DNA from: JAYZDP01 sp036337765
Lineage (GTDB): Bacteria; Acidobacteriota; Thermoanaerobaculia; Multivoradales; Multivoraceae
NCBI GenBank assembly: GCA_036337765.1
Contig: JAYZDP010000130.1
Coordinates: forward strand, 1-30,418
Length of the DNA: 30,418 bases
Direction of reading: 5' to 3'
In this document: piece by piece, positions 23,321-30,418 of the stretch
Position numbering within the stretch: the stretch's first letter is position 1
Layout of the letters: the number at the start of each line of letters is the position of its first letter
The notes under the pieces: model-generated
What the model saw: only the letters and a program-made list of their open reading frames with translations
Database searches by the model: none
What the model was told of the DNA's origin: nothing
Translations under genes and position numbers: made by a program

Positions 23321-24169
23321 ATGAGCGTGCTGGCGTGCAGCGCTCTGGCAGTCGGCTATCGCTCGGGCGGTCATGAGACCCGCCTGGTAGAGGTCGAATC
23401 GCTGACCCTGGAGACCGGCGAGCTGGTTTGTCTGCTCGGTCCGAACGGTGCTGGCAAGTCCACCCTGGTACGCAGCCTGGCGGGCATGCAGCCGCCGCTG
23501 CAGGGCGAGGTTGTGGTCCACGGCGACCCGCTCTTCGAGTTGTCGGCCCGGGAGCTCGCCCGTCGGGTCGGTGTCGTGCTCACCGAGCGTGTCGACGTCG
23601 GGGCGCTGGATGTACGGGCGCTGGTGTCGCTCGGTCGCTATCCGCACACCGGTTGGCGAGGCAACCTGAGCTCGGTCGATGTCGATCGCATCGACGATGC
23701 GCTGCGTCTGGTCGACGCGGAGGATCTGGCCGATCGGGAGGTGCGGACCCTCTCCGATGGCGAGCGGCAGCGAGTGCTGATCGCCAGAGCCCTGGCGCAG
23801 GAGCCTCGACTCCTGGTCCTCGACGAGCCGACGGCGTACCTCGATCTGCCGCGCCGCATCCAGACTCTCGGCCTGCTGCGCCGGCTGACTCGCGAGCGAG
23901 ACATCGCAGTGCTCCTGGTCACCCACCATCTCGATCTGGCATTGAGCCACGGCGATCGGGTGTGGCTGCTGCCGATTGGCGGGCCGCTCGAGGTGCGTTC
24001 GACGGCGGACGAGTCGCTGGCCTCCGACCTGGGGCGGACATTCGGCGTCGAGGAGCTGGCGGGCGCCCGCGAAGAGGTCGAGGCGGCCCTCGGTCTCAGC
24101 GTCGAGCTGGGTCGTCGCGCAGACGAGAGAAGGCGAGCTCGTCGAGAAACAGGATGGCAGGATCGTTGA
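23321..24169 (+). CDS. ABC transporter ATP-binding protein (FecE/BtuD/HmuV type)
   Basis: A 282-residue ATPase partner of the permease just upstream. It has Walker A GPNGAGKST (40-48), signature LSDGE (144-148), Walker B LLVLDEP (164-170) and the switch His202 (VTHHLD). The signature carries Asp for the common Gly (LSDGE), as in many iron/B12 importers. The last 16 or so residues (ADERRRARRETGWQDR) are encoded over the antisense of a decayed ABC ATPase gene, so the natural C-terminus was probably changed by the rearrangement there. The catalytic core is complete and the protein should still work. Confidence 0.94.
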   Translation: MSVLACSALAVGYRSGGHETRLVEVESLTLETGELVCLLGPNGAGKSTLVRSLAGMQPPLQGEVVVHGDPLFELSARELARRVGVVLTERVDVGALDVRALVSLGRYPHTGWRGNLSSVDVDRIDDALRLVDAEDLADREVRTLSDGERQRVLIARALAQEPRLLVLDEPTAYLDLPRRIQTLGLLRRLTRERDIAVLLVTHHLDLALSHGDRVWLLPIGGPLEVRSTADESLASDLGRTFGVEELAGAREEVEAALGLSVELGRRADERRRARRETGWQDR

Positions 24170-24423
24170 TGAGTGCCAGACCCACCAGCACACGCTGGCG
24201 CTGCCCGCAGGAGATCTTGGTGGCGTAGCGGTCGACGATGTCGCCCGCGGTCGGTGTGATCACACCTTCGATCATCTCGACCGTCGTGGTCTTGCCGGCA
24301 CCGTTCGGCCCGAGCAGGCCGAAGCAGATGCCCTTGGCGATCTCGAAGGAGATGGCGTCGACGGCGCGTACTTCACCGGGGATAGACCTTGGTGAGCGCG
24401 CGTATCCCGAGAAGTGTCGGCAT
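24135..24423 (-). pseudogene. Remnant of an ABC-type ATPase (ABC-2 exporter class)
   Basis: From the ATG at 24423 the sequence reads LGIRALTKVYPR and meets a TGA. One base out of phase it resumes with GEVRAVDAISFEIAKG and LLGPNGAGKTTTVEMIEG (Walker A). After ITPTAGDI it jumps to DRYATKISCGQRQRVLVGLAL (signature region, ISCGQ for LSGGQ) and ILFLDEL (Walker B), then is lost. The stretch between Walker A and the signature, normally about 90 residues, is missing. A frameshift, an internal deletion and a missing C-terminus show a dead gene. 'VEMIEG...TPT.G' is typical of ABC-2 multidrug exporters. It overlaps the end of the FecE-type gene by 35 nt. Confidence 0.85.
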
Positions 24424-24448
24424 AGGTGGACCGTTGCCGGTCGCGGTA

Positions 24449-25954
24449 CTAGCTACGCAGGTCCCGGCCACGGGTTCTGAGGCCGCTTGCGGCAAGACCC
24501 GCCATGAAGATGGTCAGGGTACCGATAACGGTGATCATGTTGCTGTGAAACGGGCTCTGAAGCGCCGACGGCATCACGCTCGGGAAGGTCATCCAGAGGA
24601 TGACCGACACGCCGAGGACGACACCCGTGATCGCTGCCGGCCGATCGGCGCGTCGGGCGATCATGCCGAGGAGAAAGAGCCCCAAGAGCCCGCCTGCGAA
24701 AACCCCCGACAGGGTCCACCAGGCGTCGAGGATGCTCTCGACCCCGATCATTGCCAGAGCCGTCAGAGTGCCGAGCGCGCCGATGCCAAGGGTCGATGCA
24801 TGCAGCACGCGCATCGTGCTGCGATCGTCGAGATCTGAGCGGAAGTAGGTGCGATAGATGTCCGACAGCAGCACGGTTGCCGAGCTATTGAGGCTGGTGT
24901 CGACGCTCGACATCGCCGCCGCGAAGATGGCGGCGATGATCAGGCCCGCGACTCCGGCAGGCAGCTGGTGGACGATGAAGTGGGGAAAGACGTGATCCCC
25001 GAGAGTTTCGAGCTCCGAGGCCGAGGCGCCCACGGCCTCGGCGAGCGCTGCCTGGAGCTCGGGCTGGGTCTCGTAGAAGGCGTACAGGGCCGCGCCGACG
25101 AAGAAGAACGCCAGCGAGATCGGCACGTAGAGGATCGCCGCCAGCCACACCGAGCGTCGCGCCTGCGTCAGGCTGCGAGCGACGTGGTAGCGCTGCACGA
25201 AGCTCTGGTCGATGCCGAAATTGTTGAGGTTGATGAACAAGCCATAAAGCATCACCACCCAGAAGGTCGAGGTCTCGAACTCGGGTGCGAAGCTGCCGAG
25301 GCTGAACTTGTCGGCGGCGCCCGAGACCGAGGCGATCTCGCCGAGCCCGCCCGGAGTTCCAGCAACGAGTGCGACGATGACCCACACGGCCCCCAGCGTG
25401 AGCACGATGCTCTGAACGACGTCGGTCCAGATCACGGCCTCGATGCCGCCCACCAGCGTATAGATCGTAACCAGGGCGCCGGTGGCGACGATGATCGCCG
25501 CCATCGGCCAACCGGTCAGGGCCGTGAGCGCCAGCGCCACGCCGAAGAGGATCGATCCCACTCGTGCCAGTTGGGTCAGCAGGTAACACACGACGGCGTA
25601 GGTGCGCGCCCAGCGGCCGAAGCGCGCCTCGAGATGGGCGTAGGCCGAGATGTGGCCCCCGGTGCGGTAGAACGGTACGAACCAGCGCGTAGCGACGATC
25701 GCTGCGAGCGGCAGCGAGAGACTGAAGACGTAGGAGTTCCAGTTGGAGGCAAAGGCTTTGCCGGGTACTCCGAGAAAAGTGTTTGACGACAGGAAGGTGC
25801 CGAACATCGACAGGCCCACGGCCCAGCCCGCGAGTCGACCGCCGGCGGTCATGAAGCCCGCCGGGGTCGAGCTGCGACGTCCGAGTCCGCAGCCGAGGGC
25901 GACCACGCCCGCAACGTAGACGATTAGAACGACCAGATCTGCGCTGCGCATCAT
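24449..25954 (-). CDS. Sodium:solute symporter (SSS family)
   Basis: A 501-residue transporter with about 13 membrane helices. From the ATG at 25954 the first helix is ADLVVLIVYVAGVVALG; the longer frame to 26071 would overlap the upstream gene and has a hydrophilic, non-family extension. Typical family parts are LSMFGTFLSSNTFLGVPGKAF, GGIEAVIWTDVVQS, NLNNFGIDQSFVQRY and AAAMSSVDTSLNSSATVLLSDIY, the last carrying the Na+-site Ser residues. The substrate (sugar, monocarboxylate, amino acid, etc.) cannot be assigned. It follows the glutamate dehydrogenase gene by 28 nt and may share its transcript, which would suit uptake of a catabolised organic substrate (inference). Confidence 0.94.
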   Translation of the reverse strand: MMRSADLVVLIVYVAGVVALGCGLGRRSSTPAGFMTAGGRLAGWAVGLSMFGTFLSSNTFLGVPGKAFASNWNSYVFSLSLPLAAIVATRWFVPFYRTGGHISAYAHLEARFGRWARTYAVVCYLLTQLARVGSILFGVALALTALTGWPMAAIIVATGALVTIYTLVGGIEAVIWTDVVQSIVLTLGAVWVIVALVAGTPGGLGEIASVSGAADKFSLGSFAPEFETSTFWVVMLYGLFINLNNFGIDQSFVQRYHVARSLTQARRSVWLAAILYVPISLAFFFVGAALYAFYETQPELQAALAEAVGASASELETLGDHVFPHFIVHQLPAGVAGLIIAAIFAAAMSSVDTSLNSSATVLLSDIYRTYFRSDLDDRSTMRVLHASTLGIGALGTLTALAMIGVESILDAWWTLSGVFAGGLLGLFLLGMIARRADRPAAITGVVLGVSVILWMTFPSVMPSALQSPFHSNMITVIGTLTIFMAGLAASGLRTRGRDLRS

Positions 25955-25982
25955 GGCGTCACGGGTGCTCGGCGGCCGTCGG

Positions 25983-28900
25983 TCAACCGGCGTTGGCGAG
26001 CTGGCGAGCCTCTCGCAGCGCCACGCCGACCATTGCCCAGTCGGTCGCTGCGGCGGCTCGGATCTCGCCAAGCATTCGGCGTAGCTGTGCGACCGTCCCC
26101 TTGCGATCGGCGATCCAGGAGCGTACGGCCGCCGTCGCCTCGGCGTCGGGCGAGGCCGTCAGCATCCCGAAAGTGACCGCACGTTGGATCTGGCCGATCT
26201 CGTCGCCGGCCGCGATCCGGGCGAGCTCGTGCCAGTGGTTGTGCACCGGGGCCGCGGCCACCGCCTGGTGCAGCGAGCGCAGTCCCAGGCGCTCACCGGC
26301 CTTGAAGTAGGCGGAGGTGGTTCGTTCCAGAGGGCAGTCCAGAATACGGCTCACGTCGGCGATATCGAGCGTTGCGAAGGCCGGGAGAAGCAGCGCCGCT
26401 CGGCGAGCCGTCTCCTCCGGCACGCCGTGATCTAGAAGCTGGCGCTCGCGTCTGCCGATGCGCGAGGCGTCGGCCGCGGGAAGCGCATCAAGAAGGTCGG
26501 AAAGGGCTCCTTCGACGGCGGGGCCGAACTGGTCGACGCACTCCGACACGTCCACATGGTCTGGGCAGTGACGCAGGAACCAGCGGGTGGAGCGTTCGCT
26601 GAGGAGCACCGAGTCGAGGAGGATGGCGATCTGGGTGCGAGCAGGCGAGGTGGTGTCGAGCGCCTCGACGTCGATCCAGAGCTGACGCAGGCCGAATACC
26701 TCGCGGGCCACGACGAAGGCGCGCACCACCTCGTCGGCTTCGGCACCTGTAACCTCGGTGATCTGGTGGACAAAGCGCGGGCCGGCACGGTTGACCAGGC
26801 TGTTCGTCACCTTGGTCGCTACGATGTTGCGCCGCAGGCGGTGGCTGGAGACCCCATCGGCGAAGCGGGTCGCGAGGTCGTCGCCGAAGTAGCTCGAGAT
26901 CTCGCGCGCGAAGTGCGGGTCGTCGAGCACCTCGGATTCGAACAACCTGCTCTTGACGTCGATCTTGGTCCAGGCCAAAAGTACTGCGAGCTCGGGTCGG
27001 GTCAGACCCCTACCGGCCGCCTTGCGCTCGATGAGCTCCTGGTCGCTCGGTAGCCCTTCCAGCTCGCGATCGATTCGCCCGGATCTCTCGAGCGCTCGGA
27101 TCGCCCTGCCATGGGCCTCGAGCAGGGCGGCGCCGCGGGCCTCGGCGACTGAGATCGCGAGCGCCTGGCGATAGTTGTCGAGAAGAACCGATTCCGCGAC
27201 GCGGCTCTCGAGCTTCTCCAGGAGCTCGTTGCGCTCGACCGTCGTGAGTGCGCCGCGTGCGACCTCGGCGTTCAGCAGGATCTTGAGGTTGACCTCGTGA
27301 TCGGAGGTGTCCACACCGCCAGAGTTATCGATGAAATCGGTGTTGATCGAGCCGCCGGCCGCCGCGAACTCGATGCGGGCTCGTTGGGTCATGCCGAGGT
27401 TGCCGCCTTCGGCGATCACCTTGCAGCGCAGCTGGTCCGCGTCGACGCGAAGACTGTCGTTCGAGCGATCGTCGGCGTCGGCATGCTCCTCGGTCGAGGC
27501 CTTGACGAAGGTCCCGATGCCACCGTTCCAGAGTAGGTCGACACGAGCCTTGAGGATGCGGTTGACGAGCTCCGCGGGCGTCAGGCGCTCGTCCTCGAAA
27601 CCGAGAGCCTTGCGCATCTGGGGGGTGGTCGAGATCGACTTCGCGCTGCGCTCGAAAACGCCTCCTCCTGCCGAGATCAGGCTCGGGTCGTATTGGTCCC
27701 AGGAGCCGCGGCCGAGCGCGAAGAGTCGCCGACGCTCCGTGTACGTGGTCGCGGCGTTAGGTTTCGGGTCGACGAAGATGTGGAGATGGTTGAAAGCCGC
27801 GCGCAGCTCGATCGTCTCCGACAGCAGCAGGCCGTTGCCGAATACGTCGCCCGACATGTCGCCGATGCCCACTGCGGTGATGGCGTCGCGCTCGGCGTCG
27901 ATATCGAGGGACCGGAAGTGGCGCTTGACCGACTCCCAGGCGCCGCGCGCGGTGATGCCCATCTGCTTGTGGTCGTAACCGACGGAGCCGCCTGAGGCGA
28001 ATCCGTCGCCGAGCCAGAAGCCGCGCTCTTCGGCGACCGAGTTGGCGAGGTCCGAGAAGGTGGCGGTGCCCTTGTCGGCGGCGACGACCAGGTAGGGGTC
28101 GTCGTCGTCGTAGCGCACAACTTCGGCGGGCGGGACGATCTCGCCGTCGACGATGTTGTCGGTGATGTCGAGCAGGCCGCCGATGAACGAGCGGTAGCAG
28201 TGCTTGGCGTCCTCACGGGTCGGCGTCGGCGCGTCCTCTTCGCCCGGCTTGATCACGAAGCCCCCCTTGGCACCGACCGGGACGATGACGGCGTTCTTGA
28301 CCACCTGTGCCTTCATCAGTCCCAGCACCTCGGTACGGAAGTCCTCGAGCCGATCCGACCAGCGGATACCGCCACGGGCCACGGCTCCGGCGCGTAGGTG
28401 CACTCCCTCGAAGCCCGGGGCATAGACGAAGATCTCGAATTGTGGCCGCGGCACAGGCAAGAAGGGCACGAGGGCTGAGTCGATCTTCAACGACAGATAC
28501 TCGTGCGGTTCGCCATGGTCATCGGTCTGGTAGGCGTTCGTGCGCAGCAGCGCGTCGACGACTGCGAGAAAGGCGCGCAGGATCCGGTCCTCGTCGAGGC
28601 TGGGTACACCCTCGAGCGCGGTCTCGATGTTCGTGCGGATCACGACGGCTCGTGGCTCTCGGTCGTTCGCTTCGGGGTCGAATCGCGTTTCCAGCAGCTC
28701 GACCAGCGCCGCGGCGATCGGCGGGTTCCCGCCGAGCGTGCGCTCCATGTACGCCTGGCTGAAGCCGACACGAGCTTGCAGGAGGTAGCGACAGAGAGCA
28801 CGCAGATAGGTGATCTGGCGCGCATCGAGCCCAGCACGGACCAACAGCCGGTTGAAGCCATCGTTCTCGACGCGTCCCGCCCAGATCTCCGACAGCGCCT

Positions 28901-30418
28901 CCTGCAGGCGAGGCTGCAGAGCCGCGATCTCGAGCGACTCCGGACCGCTGTGGCGAGTATGAAAGTCGTGAACGTAGACCGTCGGTTGGCCCTCGGGGTG
29001 GACCTCGTAGGGCCGTTCGCCGAGCACCCTGACGCCTACGTTCTCGAGGATCGGCATGAAGTCGGTGAGAGGCAGTGGGTGACCTTTGTGGTAAAGCTTG
29101 ATGCGGATCTCACAGGGGTTCTCGCCGGGCCGTCGATAGACGGCGACGCCAACATCGCCGCCGTCGTGGAGCTGCTCGATCTGACGAATGTCCCAGACCG
29201 CCGCGCCGGGCGCGACATCGGCTCGGTAGCCTGCGGGAAACGCGTTCCGGTAGCAGGGCCAGAGCTCTGTGCCGCGCTCCTCGCCCATCTGCTCCTCGAG
29301 CGCGCCGCGAAGATCGTCTCGCCAATCGGCCGCTACCTGGGCGATCTCGGCCTCCAGGCCCACGACGTCGACTGGCGGGCAGCGATCGGCCACGCGGACG
29401 ACGAAGTGGACTCGGGCGAGGACCGACTCCGAGAGGGTGAGCGAGAATTGCAGCTCACGCCCGTCGAGGCCGGTGAGCAGAATCTTCTGGATGCGCTCTC
29501 TCAGCTCGGTGTTGTAGCGCTCGCGCGGTACGAAGACCAGGCATGAGAAGAAGCGTTCGTAGCGGTCCGCCCGAATCAGCAGCCTGACGCGGCGGCGCTC
29601 CTCGATGCTCAGCACGGCTCGCGCCATCGACAACAGCTCGTCCTCGGTCGACTGGAAGAGCTCGGCCCGCGGCAAGGTCTCGAGGAGGTGAAGCAGAGCC
29701 TTGCCGTCGTGCGACGGCGGTCGCATGCCTGAACGCTCCATCACCGCCTCTACCCGGCGCCGCACGATCGGGATGCGGCTGGGGTGCGAGTTGTAGGCGC
29801 GGTCGGTGTAGAGGCCGAGGATCTGGTGCTCGCCGATCACCCGGCCGGTGGCGTCGAAGCGCTTGATACCGATGTAGTCGAGATAGATCGGGCGGTGGAC
29901 GGTCGAGCGCGAGTTGGCCTTGGTGAGGACCAGGAGCTCGGGCTCCTGCGCCAGCTCGGCTGCCTTGCCAGAGAGGTGCGCGGCCTTGCGCCGCACCGTG
30001 GAGCCGCGGCGCAGGATGCCTAGGCCCGACGCCGCGACCGGCACGAGCGCATCGCCCTCATCGTCCGAGACCAGGTCGTAGCACCGATAGCCGAGGAAAA
30101 CGAAGTGGTCGGCCGCAACCCAGCGCAGAAACTCGATGACCTCTTCGGGATCACCTGCGCCAGCCGGCGACGGTGCCGACGCTAGCTGGCCGAAGATGTC
30201 GGTCGTCTGGCGCCGCATCGGCTCCCAATCGCCAACCGCAGCGCGGACGTCGCCAAGCGCCCCGGTGATCTCCTCTCGCAGCGTCTCGAGAAATTCGAGG
30301 TCGGTGCGCTGGTCGATCTCGACGTGCATGATCGACTCGAGGCCAGGTGGGGCGCCGTCGTCTAGGCCGATCCTCACCAGCTCTCCACCGTCGTCGCGCT
30401 CGACGCCGGTCACCGGGT
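25983..30418 (-). CDS. gdhB: NAD-specific glutamate dehydrogenase, large type (5' end outside window)
   Basis: At least 1478 codons of the large bacterial NAD-GDH (about 1600 residues), oxidising glutamate to 2-oxoglutarate and ammonia. The frame is open to the right edge, and the visible N-terminus (GLESIMHVEIDQ) is mid-domain, so about 100-150 residues are missing; the GTG at 30413 is internal. The long N-terminal regulatory part has FLRWVAADHFVFLGYRCYD. The catalytic part starts near visible residue 680 with GGIRWSDRLEDFRTE and the substrate lysines in KAQVVKNAVIVPVGAKGG, followed by GGSVGYDHKQMGITARGAWE and VIAEGGNLGMTQRARIE. No damage is seen. The symbol is used for the family; the name varies between genomes. 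Confidence 0.95.
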   Translation of the reverse strand, partial: PVTGVERDDGGELVRIGLDDGAPPGLESIMHVEIDQRTDLEFLETLREEITGALGDVRAAVGDWEPMRRQTTDIFGQLASAPSPAGAGDPEEVIEFLRWVAADHFVFLGYRCYDLVSDDEGDALVPVAASGLGILRRGSTVRRKAAHLSGKAAELAQEPELLVLTKANSRSTVHRPIYLDYIGIKRFDATGRVIGEHQILGLYTDRAYNSHPSRIPIVRRRVEAVMERSGMRPPSHDGKALLHLLETLPRAELFQSTEDELLSMARAVLSIEERRRVRLLIRADRYERFFSCLVFVPRERYNTELRERIQKILLTGLDGRELQFSLTLSESVLARVHFVVRVADRCPPVDVVGLEAEIAQVAADWRDDLRGALEEQMGEERGTELWPCYRNAFPAGYRADVAPGAAVWDIRQIEQLHDGGDVGVAVYRRPGENPCEIRIKLYHKGHPLPLTDFMPILENVGVRVLGERPYEVHPEGQPTVYVHDFHTRHSGPESLEIAALQPRLQEALSEIWAGRVENDGFNRLLVRAGLDARQITYLRALCRYLLQARVGFSQAYMERTLGGNPPIAAALVELLETRFDPEANDREPRAVVIRTNIETALEGVPSLDEDRILRAFLAVVDALLRTNAYQTDDHGEPHEYLSLKIDSALVPFLPVPRPQFEIFVYAPGFEGVHLRAGAVARGGIRWSDRLEDFRTEVLGLMKAQVVKNAVIVPVGAKGGFVIKPGEEDAPTPTREDAKHCYRSFIGGLLDITDNIVDGEIVPPAEVVRYDDDDPYLVVAADKGTATFSDLANSVAEERGFWLGDGFASGGSVGYDHKQMGITARGAWESVKRHFRSLDIDAERDAITAVGIGDMSGDVFGNGLLLSETIELRAAFNHLHIFVDPKPNAATTYTERRRLFALGRGSWDQYDPSLISAGGGVFERSAKSISTTPQMRKALGFEDERLTPAELVNRILKARVDLLWNGGIGTFVKASTEEHADADDRSNDSLRVDADQLRCKVIAEGGNLGMTQRARIEFAAAGGSINTDFIDNSGGVDTSDHEVNLKILLNAEVARGALTTVERNELLEKLESRVAESVLLDNYRQALAISVAEARGAALLEAHGRAIRALERSGRIDRELEGLPSDQELIERKAAGRGLTRPELAVLLAWTKIDVKSRLFESEVLDDPHFAREISSYFGDDLATRFADGVSSHRLRRNIVATKVTNSLVNRAGPRFVHQITEVTGAEADEVVRAFVVAREVFGLRQLWIDVEALDTTSPARTQIAILLDSVLLSERSTRWFLRHCPDHVDVSECVDQFGPAVEGALSDLLDALPAADASRIGRRERQLLDHGVPEETARRAALLLPAFATLDIADVSRILDCPLERTTSAYFKAGERLGLRSLHQAVAAAPVHNHWHELARIAAGDEIGQIQRAVTFGMLTASPDAEATAAVRSWIADRKGTVAQLRRMLGEIRAAAATDWAMVGVALREARQLANAG

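Overview
This window comes from a high-GC, probably Gram-negative bacterium. Two lipobox lipoproteins, exported c-type cytochromes and SMC/aroC/NAD-GDH genes of ordinary bacterial type support that. The FtsX-type permease C-terminus, the CxxCH proteins and the paired beta-helix/di-haem genes would suit Acidobacteriota or a similar phylum, but this is inference and I cannot fix the taxon from the sequence alone. I saw no rRNA, tRNA, CRISPR array, insertion sequence or phage gene.

Layout from left to right. 1-1258 (-): the 5' part of an exported mono-haem cytochrome with a copper-monooxygenase-like C-terminal half. 1350-2975 (-): an intact aldo/keto reductase between two gene remnants (an FtsX permease tail and a truncated TrkA/RCK channel). 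2996-6568 (-): smc. 6758-11331 (+): a pyrimidine cluster pyrR-pyrB-pyrC with overlapping start and stop codons, then an inositol-phosphatase-family gene and an M23 peptidase. 11396-13771 (+): a beta-helix lipoprotein and a di-haem cytochrome lipoprotein, 3 nt apart. 13883-15593 (+): a badly decayed PEP-utilising enzyme. 15590-17421 (-): a SAM-I riboswitch with its own promoter, driving a threonine-synthase-family PLP enzyme and a ThiS/MoaD-like protein ending in Gly-Gly. 17418-19574 (-): a membrane-anchored protein of six cysteine-paired Ig-like repeats. 19624-21165 (+): a HAD phosphatase that has lost its cap, then a CaCA antiporter. 21172-22257 (-): aroC. 22299-24169 (+): a FecCD permease and its ATPase. 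24135-24423 (-): an ABC ATPase remnant. 24449-30418 (-): a sodium/solute symporter and a large NAD-specific glutamate dehydrogenase that runs off the right edge.

The most interesting unit is 15590-17421. The SAM aptamer, a consensus promoter in front of it and a plausible translational expression platform (an 11-nt exact complement of the aptamer core, followed by a hairpin over the Shine-Dalgarno) all control a 'threonine synthase' plus a sulfur-carrier-like protein. This points to SAM-regulated sulfur amino acid synthesis, possibly a carrier-dependent route to homocysteine or cysteine, rather than plain threonine synthesis.

Two further patterns run through the window. First, five gene remnants with lost domains lie between intact genes, and in two cases the break sits directly at the end of an intact neighbour. 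Second, several genes have a TANNNT -10-like box only 6-7 nt before the start codon and no Shine-Dalgarno, which suggests leaderless transcription.
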